The notes under the pieces: model-generated
Told to the model about the DNA's origin: nothing
What the model saw: only the letters and a program-made list of their open reading frames with translations
The model's database searches: none
Program-made: the position numbers and the translations under genes
In this document: piece after piece, positions 1 to 11,758 of the stretch
Numbering within the stretch: position 1 is the first letter of the stretch
Layout of the letters: each line of letters begins with the position of its first letter
DNA from: Calliphora vicina
Taxonomy: Eukaryota; Arthropoda; Insecta; Diptera; Calliphoridae
Direction of reading: 5' to 3'
Assembly: GCF_958450345.1 (NCBI RefSeq)
Contig: NC_088780.1
Span: forward strand, 161,926,726-161,990,725
Length of the DNA stretch: 64,000 bases

Positions 1-1283
1 TTTCATTTTTAATAGCATTTTATTAAAATCAAGGACATGACTAGAAAAACAAATTACATAAAACTATAGTGACACTGTAATTTATTAAGAAATAAATGTT
101 TGTAAAAGTTTACGCAAGAAGCCTCCTTTATTTACCAACTAAGTATACAGCGAGTTGTTTGATCAAAAGATTTGTATCTTGTCAAGTTTTTTAACCATAT
201 TTTCCGCTGGACTGCATATTTCTATTACTTTTATAAAAATGTGATTTTATTTCTTTTTTTTCTTATTTCTGTTCACTGGACTGTTGTTGTTGTTATCCCC
301 TTAATAATATTTATGTTTTCTATGTGTGTGAGAGTCCTGTGGTCTCTTGGTTTAAATTTACTTTTAAAACCAGCCAAAGGTAAGACCACAAAATAACATG
401 AATATTATTTTTAATCTCAATTTGCCACAAAAAAAAAAAACAAGAAAAAGAAAAACCAAATTAGGTTTAAGTTAACCCAAAAATACTTTTCGTGTTAAAC
501 ATATTTATAGCCTCAGTCACCAGCTTAAATCTCAAAAGGATTTAAACTTAAAAACAAAGATTTCATGTACGAAGAGGAGCAAGTTTAAAAAAAACAATTG
601 TGTTTTATTTTATTTGTTCAAAGTTGTTTTATCATTCCAACACATCATTCCATCTGCACTCCATCTCCAACAAATCCAGGCTTCTTTAAAGTGTTATTAT
701 CCTCCCCTGGTTTGTGTTGCGCTATTTGTGTTTCATGAAAAATTCACAAAAGCCTTGTCATACAAACGTTTTATGAGGAATAAAACACAAAAAAAAAAGA
801 AAAAGAAATATTGTTTAACAACAAAAAAGTACTGCAAGCAAACAAATTGTGTGATTGTTTTAAAGAAAAATGTAGAAAAAGTACACAACATGATGCAGCG
901 AATTTATAATTAAAAATTCCCTCTTTTTTTTATTCTGTTGCTAAAGAAAAAACAGTTTAGGGGACATAAAGATATATATGTACTTGAGTTTTTAAATATT
1001 TAATGAAAAAAAAAACTCTTCATAAATAAAATCGTATTTAAAAAATAACTTTTTCAACGCGCTTTAATAGTGTTTGACTGGTATTTTGTTAACAATTCAT
1101 CACTTTGACTGACGTAAATAAGCTAGAAATGTTGACAGTTCTTTTAAGTTTATTTATATGTATTTGCATTAATAAAATGACAGTATTTAAGAAGAATTTA
1201 ATAATTCAGGGCTCTATTGTACGGAAGTGCATTTTCTTCAAACTTGATGTTGTTTAAAATAGTATTATAAGAATTAATTAATT
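1..1283. other. A/T-rich stretch with no recognisable gene
   Basis: Non-repetitive A/T-rich DNA with many A and T runs. Two short open frames on the + strand (172-396 and 614-913) have low-complexity translations and resemble no family I know. I see nothing else in it. Confidence 0.6.
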
Positions 1284-1515
1284 GGTCAATTCACAAGGTC
1301 TCTTATCATGTCAGATTGTCATAATGTCCTAATATTTCACGACTCGGCTCGGCTTAACCGACTCTTAGACATTCGGCACAGGTCTCTGCTGGTTGGTTAC
1401 AGAGCAGTATTATTTTAGGATATTTTTTGCTTAACAATAACGACATTGTCAAACCATTGTGAAATGTTAGGACATTATGACAATATGACATGATAGGAGA
1501 CCTTGTAAATTGACC
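1284..1515. mobile_element. MITE M1 with long terminal inverted repeats
   Basis: The ends are long inverted repeats of about 55 bases starting GGTCAATTCACAAGGTCTC, and the right end reads back as GGTCAATTTACAAGGTCTCC. No coding capacity. A second copy, interrupted by a Tc1-like element, lies at 31555-32698, and a related element is at 1817-2053. The target-site duplication is not clear, so the superfamily is unassigned. Confidence 0.8.
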
Positions 1516-1816
1516 AAATATTTTCTTGTTTAGTTTGTATTTAATATTAAATAAACAGCAAAGAAGTTAAAACTAAATTGTCTACAGTTTGTCTGTCCCA
1601 AAGCGGACAGCAATCATCTCCGAATTTAATGAAATTTACCACTGCTATTACATATTACAAGTATTTATCAAATCATATACTTCTTGAAAAGTGTAAATAT
1701 AACTTTCATACCATACAATGTAAATACAACATTATATTGGATATACATATATCTTAAAAATGCGGAATTTTTTAAATTGTTTAGCTTTTATTTTAAAACA
1801 TTTATACAAAAGGGGC

Positions 1817-2053
1817 TTCAAACGGTCTGCTATTAGGTCGTAAAATATGTCGTAAAATATTTTTTTAGTTAAAACAAATTCTTCTTGTGCTGCAAACAAA
1901 AAAAAGTGTTATTTTATGACAAACCAATAAACATAGTTCAAAAAGTCTTATTAGTTTATAACTTTTTTATTTGAAACCCAACAAAAATTTTTTTAAACTA
2001 AAAAAATATTTTATGACATTATGACAATACGACCTAATAGGAGACCGTTTGAA
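1817..2053. mobile_element. MITE M3 nested in mariner copy a
   Basis: Inverted ends TTCAAACGGTCT at 1817 and AGACCGTTTGAA ending at 2053, extended inward by blocks containing TATTAGGTCGT and ACGACCTAATA. It interrupts the mariner left end: sequence matching the other mariner copies resumes after 2053 as AATATAAATGTATTCAAAG. The subterminal GGTCTC-TAT pattern resembles M1, which suggests related families. Confidence 0.7.
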
Positions 2054-2932
2054 TCCTCCAAATATAAATGTATTCAAAGTATATACTATTGCTAGCAATG
2101 AACTTTTCCCATTTTTGTGGCAACATTTGGATTCCGAGACAAAAGAACTGTTCATCGTTTGAGGCCAAGAACGAATCAAGCCAATTTCGGATACTGTGTT
2201 CCAAAGTGAAGCGTATCCTAGAGAGAGCGTTCTGCATCCATCGTGGTCGGACGGAGCAAGTTCTGGACTATAAGGCGGGTGAGGGAAAACTTCCCAACCA
2301 CTTCATTCTATATAATTGTTAACAGGTATTGTAACATGTTACCGAGCGTTGTCATGATGGAATATTAATGTCTCATGTCTGGCCGCATATTCTGGGCATT
2401 TTGCGGCAAATTCATGCATCAAAAGAAACAGTTGCATTCGGTAAAGGATCCATGTGTGTTCCACCAGATTTCAGCAGCTCATAAAATGCAGAGCATTACC
2501 TTAGCGCCATGAATATTTGCTTTGGTGTCGATTCGACCGGTTAGCCGGGCTTCACATACGATATCTTCGGGTTATCGCAATAGATAAATTTTTCATCGCA
2601 AGTAATGATTCGATGCAAAAATTATTTTCATTTATAGCGTTCAAGTTTCATTTAGGACATGCTAAATCGAGTATCAAGGTCTCTCAGCTTCAATTCGTAT
2701 GATACCCAATTTCCCTGATTTTGGATGATCCTGCTGCTCGCAAGCTTTTTAAAATTGCTGCTTGAGAAGCCCCCAATGATTTTGCTAGCTCTTGTTGGTT
2801 TTACAACAATCTTCATGGAGTAATGCCTTCAATTCTTGGTCTTTAAACTTTTTTGGCTGGCGTGGGCGATCTTTATGTTCCGTGTCAAAATCACAACTAC
2901 TGCACCGCACAAATCATTTCTACACGCAGAGA

Positions 2933-3409
2933 AAAAATATAATTAGGCATTGTTACTGTAACCATTTAAATAGTGTTACAAGATTTTTAACAATATTATA
3001 GTCACAGTAACCATTTACATGATTGTGGTAACCATAGTATGGTTAATTTACGATTCACATGATTGTATCAACCTTATATATGGTTACAGTAAACAAATAT
3101 ATGTTTGTGGCAACAATATTTATGATGAATAATTTTATCATAATATGTTGTTCTCAGATTATGATAAGCCTTAAGCCGAGAGCACCATAATATGATAAGT
3201 CCTTCATCATATGAATGGTTGTCACAAACATATATTTGTTTACTGTAATCATATATATGGTTGATACAATCAAGTGAATCGTAAATTAACCATATTATGG
3301 TTACCACAATCATGTAAATGGTTACTGTGACTATAATATAGTTAAAAAACTTGTAACAATATTGAAATGGTTACAGTAAAAAAGCCCAACTATATTTTTT
3401 CTCAGCGTG
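2933..3409. mobile_element. Foldback element Q1 (GGTTAC motif family), nested in mariner copy a
   Basis: A 477-base, almost complete palindrome with arms of about 235 bases meeting near 3170. Termini are CACGCAGAGAAAAAATATA on the left and its near-exact complement on the right (TATATTTTTTCTCAGCGTG). TA flanks both ends (2931-2932, 3410-3411), as expected for a TA target duplication. The arms are built from repeats of a self-complementary unit of the type GGTTACNGTAACC. Mariner sequence continues on both sides, so the insertion is clean. The open frame at 3074-3313 is a by-product of the repeat. Confidence 0.85.
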
Positions 3410-3463
3410 TAGTACGTTGAAACCGATGAAACACATTCACCATAAGCTTTGGTGAGCAATCGG

Positions 3464-4640
3464 TCTATTAAGCGATGCCCGTCCGTAAATATAGAAAATG
3501 TAGAATCAGAAGCTCTTGATGTTCTAGGCATGAGTATTCAGTGCGATGTCCGCTGGACAAAACACATTTTCAATTGTCGACAAAAACATTCAAGTGCCTT
3601 TGTTTTCTAAAACGGTGTAGGAAATAATTCACTCCATCTGAACTCCTTACTATTTACAACACTTACACTGATGGACAAAAGTCACCGCCATTTCCCTTTA
3701 GAATGTTTAAAGGACTACCACGTTATAAATATAATTGAAACACAAAATTTTATTTTTTCAACAAAAACAATAATTCATTTTCATTATACTTCAGTTAAAA
3801 CAAGTCTTTTTAAATTAACCTAATTTACAAATACGTAGCGTGGCGGTCCTTTACACATCCTAAAGGGGAAATGGCGGTGAATTTTGTCCATCAGTGTATA
3901 TCCGACCCAAAATGGAATACAACTCTCATATATGGACCGGTGCTTCAAAGTCTATTTTGGAGTTACTCGACGGCACAGAGGGATTTTGGTGTCAAAAAAT
4001 TCTTATCTATATATGGGTTTCATGGGCGGTGGGTGTGACCGATTTCAATGAAACTCGGCATGCGTTCTTTTTTTGTATCAGAAAATGTATGTACCAAATT
4101 CCTAGACTTTTGCTTGAATAGGATAGAATTTTATGCGAAAAAATCGATTTGGATTGTATGGGCAATTGGCGTTGGGCTTGGACGATTTCGAAAAAATTTG
4201 ATTTTTTTCTTAATTTAGTCCATATAATTATCGGTGCCAAATTTCAATTCCATTCTTTATAATTTTTGCACAAAAATGTATGAATCCACCCCTCTGTGCA
4301 GCGTACAGGAGAGGACGTAGGTGCTTATCAGTGACAGTAGGGTATCCAGCTCTATTCACTTACATTACCATTGCGAAGATGATAGTCAATTATATGTGCT
4401 CTGCTGAATTTAGGGAACTTGTTCCCGAAACCCGTAGATTTTTACGCAAAACACGTACATACATAGTTCTTTCCCTGCACAACACGTTACAGGGAAAATT
4501 AGTTCTTTAGCCGTACTGTTCGTATGTGGAATAAGCTTACTGCTAAAGTATTTCCTGTCACTTTCAATATAGGAAAATTTAAATCAAATGTCCACAAACA
4601 CTAGTCTCTCTATCCACCCTCCCATAACCTATTTTCCTAC
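3464..4640 (+). pseudogene. Non-LTR retrotransposon reverse-transcriptase remnant
   Basis: The plus strand translates in pieces into the C-terminal half of a LINE-type reverse transcriptase. Near 3506-3600 it reads ESEALDVLGMSIQCDVRWTK, the region after the catalytic core. From 3898 comes YIRPKMEYNSHIW and ASKSILELLD, the usual R-P-x-x-E-Y-x-S-x-x-W block. Near 4285-4590 come PPLCAAYRRGRRCLSV, then CSAEFRELVPETR and RTVRMWNKL. Frameshifts and stops separate the pieces. A 231-base MITE splits the frame at 3666-3896, and a further insertion of about 290 bases (about 3985-4278) separates the LLD and PPLC blocks. The motifs suggest a Jockey/R1/I-type element; the clade is not certain. Confidence 0.75.
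3666..3896. mobile_element. 231-bp TA-flanked MITE (Tc1/mariner type)
   Basis: TIRs of about 55 bases. The first 30 on the left (3666-3695) match the complement of 3867-3896 with one mismatch, starting CACTGATGGACAAAA. TA is present on both sides (3664-3665, 3897-3898). The central 110 bases are A/T rich and non-coding. It sits inside the reverse-transcriptase remnant: joining the flanks at one TA restores the reading frame context before YIRPKMEY. Confidence 0.9.
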
Positions 4641-4708
4641 TTCCAACACAATGCATTGCAAGAGTATGGGTAATCCCCTGAGTGCTGGTCCAAGCCAAAA
4701 AAAAGAAA

Positions 4709-5004
4709 CAGTGGTATATACAAGATTTTCTATAGAAAATACTGTTATTTATACAATTTTCTATAAAACATTAAGTTATACACAAAATATTATATAGAAA
4801 ATACTGTAATACAGTAAGATGGAGTATAACACTATTTTCTCTAAAAAATCTTGAGTATAACAGTATTGGCTGTAGAGAAAATATTGCGTATAACACTATT
4901 TTCTCTATAAAATCATGCATATAACAGTACTTCTTCCAGAAAATCTTGTGTATAAAACAATCGTACGTATAACAGTATTTGCGAAAAACTTGTGTATAAC
5001 ACTG
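4709..5004. mobile_element. Small foldback element built of TATAACAGTA/TTTTCT motifs
   Basis: A degenerate array of units containing TTTTCTNTANAAAA and TGTATAACAGTA, in both orientations. The outer ends are inverted: CAGTGGTATATACAAGATTT at 4709 against the complement of the right end, CAGTGTTATACACAAGTTTT. No target duplication is evident. It could also be read as a minisatellite; the matching ends favour a MITE. Confidence 0.55.
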
Positions 5005-6345
5005 TGATTAACAATATTTATATACATATTTATTTATATTATATTACAATCATTTTTAACAAATACCTTTAACTAGTTTTCAAGTTTTCTCCAACTCTTT
5101 TTCAAGTTAATAGCGGTGAACACGAACAGCTGTTATTATGCAAAATTATGAGAACAAATATTGTAATTTGTTGTTTTGTAATTTATTATTTTATCATTAA
5201 ATATTTACATTTACTGTGATTAATTTTTGATGAGCAAGTTATTATTTCTACTTACAGTTTTATATATTTTATATTCATTCCCTGGCATTCTAGAACGTGT
5301 CTAATCTCAACAATTTCCAGTTGAAAGAGTAAAAATAATAAATACCGGGAAAATAAAGAAACAACAGAGAAAAAGAAAACAGGGGAAAAAAGTTAAACAA
5401 TAACCATCACTGTGATAAACTAAACTAGAACCACCACAACTATTCTATTCTATTCATACAAATTCACAAATTGGTATATAAAAATTACTTTTTTATTTCC
5501 ATTTTTTTTTTGCAAATTTTCCGTTTTTTATTTTATTTGTTGCTACTCATCTGTGTAGTAGTTTTGTTAAACACTACGCAATTACGAAGAGACTTGATTA
5601 TTTTTGTTGTGTAAAAGTTTAACGCTTAAGGAAATGATTTTCATTTCATTTATATTAAAACTATTTTGAAAGCCCGGACACTGGGCCCCTCTTTCACTTA
5701 CTGCAAAGCAGTAGCAGTAGCAGCATCAACATCAGCTTTTAAAACAAACTGTGAAAAATATAATAATTGTAGCATCAACAAAATAATAGTAAGGCTTACA
5801 ACAACTGCTACAAATTCACAATTTCAACATTTTTGTTTTGAAGTTCCCAGTGGCAATATTGCATTGTTATCCATGAAACGACCGCCCTGCGGATGATAAA
5901 ACTACCCATAAAGCGTCAACAAGCTTTTTTTTTCGTGCCACTGCCTTACATTCTGACACACTCCTACACACATACCTCTATCATATTCATCCAAATAAAA
6001 CACGCTCCACCAAAAGTGGTGACTTTGATATTGACTTGATTTTTCCTTTATTTATTCTTCTTTTCATTTATTTGGATGAGGGTATTTTTTTACGATAAAG
6101 ATCTTGTGCATTGCTGGCAAGAAGAATTTTGTTAAAATGTTTTCCTCGTTTCAATTTCTCTGTAGTTTGTTGGTGTGTAATTCGTATGTCCTTTAACTGG
6201 TGTTATTTTTTCGCTTTTGGGAAAATCATGCTTAAAAATGTTTTGAAATCCAGAAAAACGTTTAATAAAAACATAAAAATAGGAAATGTAGAATGTTGTA
6301 ACAGTTGTTGGCAGAGGTGTAAAAGAATTATAAATTAAAAGAATA
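5005..6345. other. Non-repetitive stretch, no recognisable gene
   Basis: A/T-rich DNA. A short imperfect AGC/CAG trinucleotide run lies near 5706-5740. The frame at 5666-5896 reads through it and does not look like a protein. Nothing else is seen. Confidence 0.55.
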
Positions 6346-6540
6346 ATTGTAAAATATAAATTTATTCAAAGTATTGGCCATTGTTAGCTAATCAAGCCAT
6401 TAGCGGATATTCTGTTCCAAAGTAAAGCGTATCCCACAGAGAGCGTTCTGATTCGATCGAAACAAATAGTAGTCGGAAGGTGCAAGGCCTGGACTAAAAG
6501 TTAGGTGAAGCAAAACTTCCCAACCACTTCATACCCTCTC
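6346..6540 (-). mobile_element. Mariner copy b, short fragment
   Basis: About 190 bases match the C-terminal transposase region and 3' end of the mariner family (blocks TTATTCAAAGTATTGGCC, GTTCCAAAGTAAAGCGTATC and CAAAACTTCCCAACC). A section between GTTAGCT and AATCAAGCC is missing relative to copy a. Both ends are truncated. Confidence 0.7.
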
Positions 6541-7404
6541 CACTATGATCGTGTTGGGTATAATATAAACTTATAATTAAAACTGTGATTCTCTTATAAT
6601 TAGATTTTTTTGGAAAAGTAGGAGGAGGAGTGAAATCTTTTGGTTTTTATGTTGGAGTTGGAATCCTTTTGTTGTCATTGGGTATTCCGGATTCATTCCA
6701 GCTAATCCACCTTATTCGCCAACACCACTATTACGTCGCGGAATGGTCAGCTTATATTGCTGATTTTCCTTTTCTCACTGGTTTCATGATTGTGCCGCCG
6801 GATCTCTACTAAATTATCTGGCGTCAAACTTCGCGCTAACTTGTTGCGCTGTTTAAAGTTTAATCGGTTGACGATTACTATACCCAGGTTTTGTAAAGCT
6901 TCCTATTTTGTTTTCTTGCTGCTTATCATCATCGCATGTATTTTGAGTTTTGCCAATTTTAATTTCGCAGATTATAGCCTTGTTTTTGTGGTTCTAATGA
7001 CCTCAATTGCCTGGAGCTATACTCATAAGCTAAGCCTACAGTTTTCACCTTTTCCTTTACTTTGATCCTGAATACGCCGTTGTACATGATGTTCCACAGT
7101 AACGAGCTCTAAGCTTCTGAAAGTTTAAGGACACAATTCCATTGTCCGTCTTGTCCCACAGGGATATTTCGGCCCTTTATTTTTCCAATACAGAGATATT
7201 TTATTTCTCGATCCTGTGGAGTTAAAAGCGTTATTCTACTTTCTTTGCTTTAGAATGCTTCCATTCAGTAGTTTATCTCGTCTTCCGGAAGCTGAATTAA
7301 ATCTGTGAAATACTACGAGACTGAGCTTCTCCCATCCTTCAAGCAGGTTGCTTGTGATACCTTCAAGTCCTGGGGTTTTTTTGCCACCGATCTTCAGGAA
7401 GCTA
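6541..7404. other. Stretch with one reverse-transcriptase-like fragment
   Basis: Mostly unremarkable DNA of slightly higher G+C than its neighbours. On the minus strand, 7236-7424 translates with GGKKTPGLEGITSNLLEGW, which resembles the K-x-P-G-x-D-G-I block at the start of LINE reverse transcriptases. It is too short and decayed to classify. The rest shows no match I recognise. Confidence 0.4.
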
Positions 7405-7762
7405 CACGCAGATGATTGTAGCAACCATATATATGGTTACAGTAAACAAATATATGTTTGTGACAACCATTTATATGATGAAGGACTTATCATATTATGT
7501 TGCTCTCGGCTTAAGGCTTATCATAATCTGAGAACAACATATTATGATAAAATTATTCATCATAAATATGGTTGCCACAAACATATATTTGTTTACTGTA
7601 ACCATATATATGGTTGATACAATCATGTGAATCGTAAATTAACCATATTATGGTTACCACAATCATGTAAATAGTTACTGTGACTATAATATTGTTAAAA
7701 ATCTTGTAACACTATTTAAATGGTTACAGTAACCATGCCCAATTATATTTTTTCTCTGCGTG
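7405..7762. mobile_element. Foldback element Q2 (GGTTAC motif family), left arm deleted
   Basis: Second copy of the element at 2933-3409. Termini CACGCAG (7405) and CTCTGCGTG (ending 7762) are flanked by TA on both sides. The left arm goes directly from CACGCAG to ATGATTGTAGCAACC, so about 120 bases of the outer left arm are missing compared with Q1, while the right arm is full length. The central palindrome (around 7510) and the repeated GGTTACAGTAACC-type units are kept. Confidence 0.85.
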
Positions 7763-9276
7763 TAGGTGCGTAATTTGCGCCATATACTTTCTCTATAGAG
7801 ATTATAATTCATACCGTCCCGAGCTGTCTTGGAACCGATTCGACTATCTCTCTTAGCCTCTCAGAATCATGGTAGTCTCTAAGCGAACAAAAAAAATCAG
7901 AGCCTATGAGTCGAGTGACTAAAGTTCAGTTAGACTGTGGATAAAAAATATCAGTATTCCAGTGAATATTTATGATATAAAAAACTTAATATGAGTCCCT
8001 GATCGACAGCATTTCCAACTAAAACACTATGGAAACATTAGAAAAACGGAAAGGCAACTATTCTCCATTTTCTGCAAAGAAAACTCCTACTCTATTATAT
8101 CACTCCATAGGGCCAACTAAGTTTACCAAGCCATTTACAACTTTATTAAATTATTAAGCCATTTAACTTTATTACGATTTCATTCCTCTCCAACTCTGTT
8201 GTCATTTGTTTATTTAGAGATTAAAAGAAAACTAGTAAAAAAATTTAAGCTAGAAGCTACAAAAAAAAATCAAATACGCAACGTACACATTTTTAACAAG
8301 AAAATTAAACGAAAAAAATGCAAACAAAAAATACTAAAACGGAATTCACATAGAAGAGAATAAAGGAACAAAAAATAGCTGTTGACAATGTAAAAGAATG
8401 AAAATTAATGTTTTCAAAGTTTCCCCAACAGTTATGTGACAATTTGAACAGCCATTCCCATCGCATAGCGTTTCCATGTCTTACGGACAACAAGTAACTG
8501 ATAGTCATGAAGTTAATTTTGTGTATTTCTTTTTTTTTCTCTGCTTATTTTTTTTATTTTCTTTTAAAAAATTCATATATCTTAATAATAGAGCAGTAAA
8601 ACGGAAGACTAAACCACTAGAACACTTGGTAAATAAAAATAATAATGTTGAATTATCTAAAACAACTCGTAATAATTTTTGCACTAACGAATCCGGAAAC
8701 ATTGACTAGAACATAACTTCCTTCCGCTCTTTAGTAAGTTCATTTTATAAACATCCATAAGAACTAAGTTTAGCCATCATACAAATATAAACATAAATAA
8801 ATATTTAAGTGCATTGAGCGTAACAAAAAGTTTTTGATTTCTTCAAATACAATTTATACTTATTATTCTTAAGTATGTAAATTTTTGGAATCAGCTTAGA
8901 GTAATGAGAGAATGAAAATAAATAAAATTCTAATTTTCAGCAAATAATTTAAAGGCTATGACAATTTCGTAGACAGTTTAATTATAAAATTGTTGAAATA
9001 TGAGTTGATATATTTACTTAAATAGAAAAAAACTGTTCATACTCACTTTGTTTAACTGCTGCGGCTGCTACTTACTAGCATAGATAGATACAAATATTTT
9101 TAGAAGAAACTTTTCTGAAATTATTGTGAATATTTTTTTGGTTGGTGCAGTTGGTTTCATGTTGAGTAGCACTGAAGACAGCAGGCATCTTAAAATAAAA
9201 GAAATTGGTAAATATTTACTCGCTTCTTATGATTCTAGTATATAATATTCGTAATAATATTCGTATTGTCGTACAC
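7763..9276. other. A/T-rich stretch, no recognisable gene
   Basis: Contains only short frames of biased composition, such as both strands of 8476-8709, with runs of F, K and L. No repeat family from elsewhere in the window was recognised here. Confidence 0.55.
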
Positions 9277-9400
9277 TAGGGTATTCAAATTATTCGATTT
9301 TTCTCTTGTTCGAATAAAACGAATAATTCGAATAAGAGATTTTAACTTGTACGAATAATTCGATCACACGTTAATCGAGTTATTCGAATAATTTTTTTTT

Positions 9401-9788
9401 TATACCCTACACCACCATAGTGGGGAGGGTATTATGCGTTTGTGCAAATGTTTGTAACGTCCAAAAATATTAGTTTAACACCCACCAAGCCAATTGAAAC
9501 TGCTTGAAATCGGTCAATTATTTCACCTAGCCCCCATACAAATGTCCTCTCGAAATTGGACTTTATCGGTCATAAATGTTTAATTTATTAATGTATCTCC
9601 TCAAATTGCGCTCCAAATAAGTTTTATACATACAAAATTCATGTCGCCAAATTTTGTTACGATCGGTCCATTATTAGTCATAGCTCCCATATAGACCCGC
9701 TTCCGAAAATCACGCTTGAAAATGTTGGTATACTCACAAAATTCAACATAGTAAACTTTCTTATAGACATAAATCACACGACCTAATT
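9401..9788 (+). mobile_element. DINE-1/Helentron-like element A1, 3' truncated
   Basis: Starts TATACCCTACACCACCATAG with a terminal hairpin (ACCCT...AGGGT). It continues with the GTTTGTAACG, AATATTAG and ATCGGTC blocks shared with copies at 23520, 43065, 45544 and 56473. The order of blocks (TATACCC, GGGTAT, TTGTAACG) parallels the start of Drosophila DINE-1/INE-1. The second half runs directly into element B1 near 9788, and the usual 3' hairpin of the A family is missing. Confidence 0.7.
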
Positions 9789-10413
9789 TCACCTTCTTCA
9801 CCTTCGTGAGAAGGGTATATATAAGTTTGTCATTCCGATTGTAATTTCTACATTTTTCATTTCCGACCATATAAAGTATATATGTATGTATATTCTGGAT
9901 CCTTACAGATTTAAAATCAGCAAAATCGGTCCAGAAATGGCTGAGATATGAGGAAAAAACCAAGACAACCTAGATTTTTTACCTATTTTTGACCTATATC
10001 TGGAGTACTAAGACATTAATATAGACAATATCGATATCTAATGATAGGTATTTTAGGACGTATATAAGACCATAGTAAGATGGACCTACAATGGGTCAAA
10101 ATCGGAAAAAAAATTTTAACCCGAATTTTTTTTTTCACCAAAAAAATTTAAAAACGAAAAAAAAATTTTTTAAATTTAAAAAAAACAAATTTTAAATTTT
10201 AAAAAAAAAATTTAAAATAATCGAAAAATTTTTTTTTACAAAAAATGAAAAATACAACTGGAAAAAATATTAAATTTTGTTTACCTAAAAATATTTAAAA
10301 TGGAATGGAAAAAAAATTAAATTTTGTTTACCTAAAAATATTTAAAATTTTGAAGTATAATTTGGTGAAGGGTATATAAGATTCGGCACAGCCGAATATA
10401 GCACTCTTACTTG
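9789..10413 (+). mobile_element. DINE-1/Helentron-like element B1
   Basis: Starts with a hairpin-forming CCTTCGTGAGAAGGGTATAT and TAAGTTTGTCATTCCG. It contains CATATAAAGTATATATG and GGACCTACAATGGGTCAAA, then an A/T homopolymer section. It ends with the hairpin ATTCGGC-ACA-GCCGAAT, 16 bases, and the terminus CTTACTTG followed by a T run. No coding capacity. Other copies are at 10824-11439, 24340-24712 and 47803-48448. Confidence 0.75.
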
Positions 10414-10823
10414 TTTTAATATATTATTGTTAAAGAAAAACAAAAAATAATGTTAAAGTTAAAAGTTGGATAAAAATCGATCATAAAATTTTCATCAGAA
10501 ATATTCTGATCAGATTCAATACCGAACAATCTAAGTTAATATTTTGATTATTAATTGCGATTCTGCTAATATTTCGCCAGCATATGTTCATGGTTAGACG
10601 CTAAAATTTCGATACTAAATAACAAATATTTTATTCCGTATCTTTTATTTTCATTAGTTCAAGTCCTAGATTAAACTTGTTTTTAGAATTGTAACTTCTT
10701 GCAGTAATATTTGTATATTTATAGAAGGATCTATAGGACCACTCGTCTACAGTGATCGAAAGACTCTCTTTATCTTTTGTTATTTGTTGAATTTCAGAAA
10801 CAATACAATTTTTTTAGTCATTA

Positions 10824-11439
10824 TTATACCCTTCACCATAAGTTTGTCATTCCGTTTGTAATTTCTACATTTTTCATTTGCGACCCCATACATTATATAT
10901 ATTCTGAATCGTTATAGATAGCGGAGTGTGTTGAAATCAACTTTCCGAAGCCCCAAATTAATTTACATACTCGATTCATACATCAATATCTTCGAAATTC
11001 TTCCGGCTCAGTTGCTATTTAAAATCGATCTACAAATGGCTTATATATAAGGAAAAAACCAGGACAACCTCGATTTTTGACCTATTTTGGACCTACATCT
11101 GGATTACTAAGTCATTAATATAGACAATATGGATATCTAATGATAGATATTTGAAAGAACTCTGCAACGATGTATATAAGACCATAGAAAGTTGGACCTA
11201 CAATGGGTCAAAATCGAAAAAAATATTTTGAAAACCGAATTTTTTTTTCACTAATATTAAAAAAAAATTTCAAAACTAAATTTTTTTTTATATTTTTTAA
11301 ATTTAAAAATCTTAAAAAACCACTTTGGAAAAAAAATAAATTTTGTTTACTTAAAAATATTTCAAATTTTTATTTTAAAGTATAATTTGGTATAAAGTAG
11401 AATAAGATTCGGCACAGCTGAATATAGCTCTCTTACTTG
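10824..11439 (+). mobile_element. DINE-1/Helentron-like element B2
   Basis: Tandem neighbour of B1 in the same orientation. It starts TACCCTTCACCATAAGTTTG and ends with hairpin ATTCGGC-ACA-GCTGAAT and CTTACTTG. It differs from B1 by many substitutions and small indels, so the pair is two insertions or an old duplication. The intervening 10414-10823 is A/T rich and unassigned. Confidence 0.75.
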
Positions 11440-11754
11440 TTACTTATTTAAATTTGGAATTATGAAAAATGTAAGGTAATTTAATAAATTTGAATGTATA
11501 TGTTCATTTATTCGTTTTATTCGATTATTCTACATAAAATTGTTGGAATTATTCGTTACTCGAGAATGGTAATTTTTAAATTGTTCGAATAATTATTCGT
11601 AAGAAATTATTCGATTAATTTCAGCCAAATTTTGGTTACTATAAACCTATTTATGTTCATCACAATTATAAATTGTTCACCGAAACTTAATTATACATAT
11701 TTCATTATGTGCAACCACTTAAACTAACAAACACGTAAGAGAATCTTAAATACC

Positions 11755-11758
11755 CTCT
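11755..11758. repeat. Target-site duplication CTCT, left copy
   Basis: CTCT immediately before the 5' LTR matches CTCT at 17994-17997 immediately after the 3' LTR. Four bases is the usual duplication for Ty3/gypsy integrases. Confidence 0.85.

Larger units (their letters stand above)
1748..3463 (-). mobile_element. Degraded mariner copy a, carrying two nested MITEs
   Basis: Read on the minus strand this is a decayed mauritiana-type mariner transposase. Conserved blocks shared with the other copies in the window are the C-terminal segment near 2080-2300 and stretches near 2560-2900. The left end near 1750 keeps the TIR core CTTAAAAATGCGG. The body is broken by MITE M3 (1817-2053) and by a GGTTAC foldback element (2933-3409). 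Frameshifts and stops run throughout, so no functional protein is possible. Copies b to h of the same family occur elsewhere in the window. Confidence 0.75.
9277..11632. mobile_element. hAT-like element P4 filled with DINE-like insertions
   Basis: The left end TAGGGTATTCAAATTATTCG starts at 9277 and is followed by repeats of the self-complementary unit TTCGAATAATTCGAA up to about 9390. The same units resume at about 11510-11632 (TATTCGATTATTC, GTTCGAATAATTATTCG). Between them lie three other elements (9401-9788, 9789-10413, 10824-11439). The right terminus ACCCTA and the second copy of the flank TCGTACAC (9269-9276) are not found, so the right end is probably truncated. The terminus matches the hAT-like elements at 19628, 25151 and 35832. 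Confidence 0.6.

Noticed and set aside
172..913. Frames of 74 and 99 codons at the left edge
   Set aside because: Low-complexity hydrophobic or lysine-rich translations from T- and A-rich DNA, without motifs or supporting context.
1284..1515. M1 considered as piggyBac or Harbinger type
   Set aside because: Neither TTAA nor a TWA duplication is present at both ends of M1 and M2, so I left the superfamily open.
3074..7617. Similar open frames at 3074-3313 (minus) and 7348-7617 (plus)
   Set aside because: Both lie in the palindromic Q elements. The similarity is that of the repeat, and the same frame appears on either strand because of the inverted arms.
8476..8709. Overlapping frames on both strands
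   Set aside because: Both arise from a T-rich tract; neither resembles a protein family.
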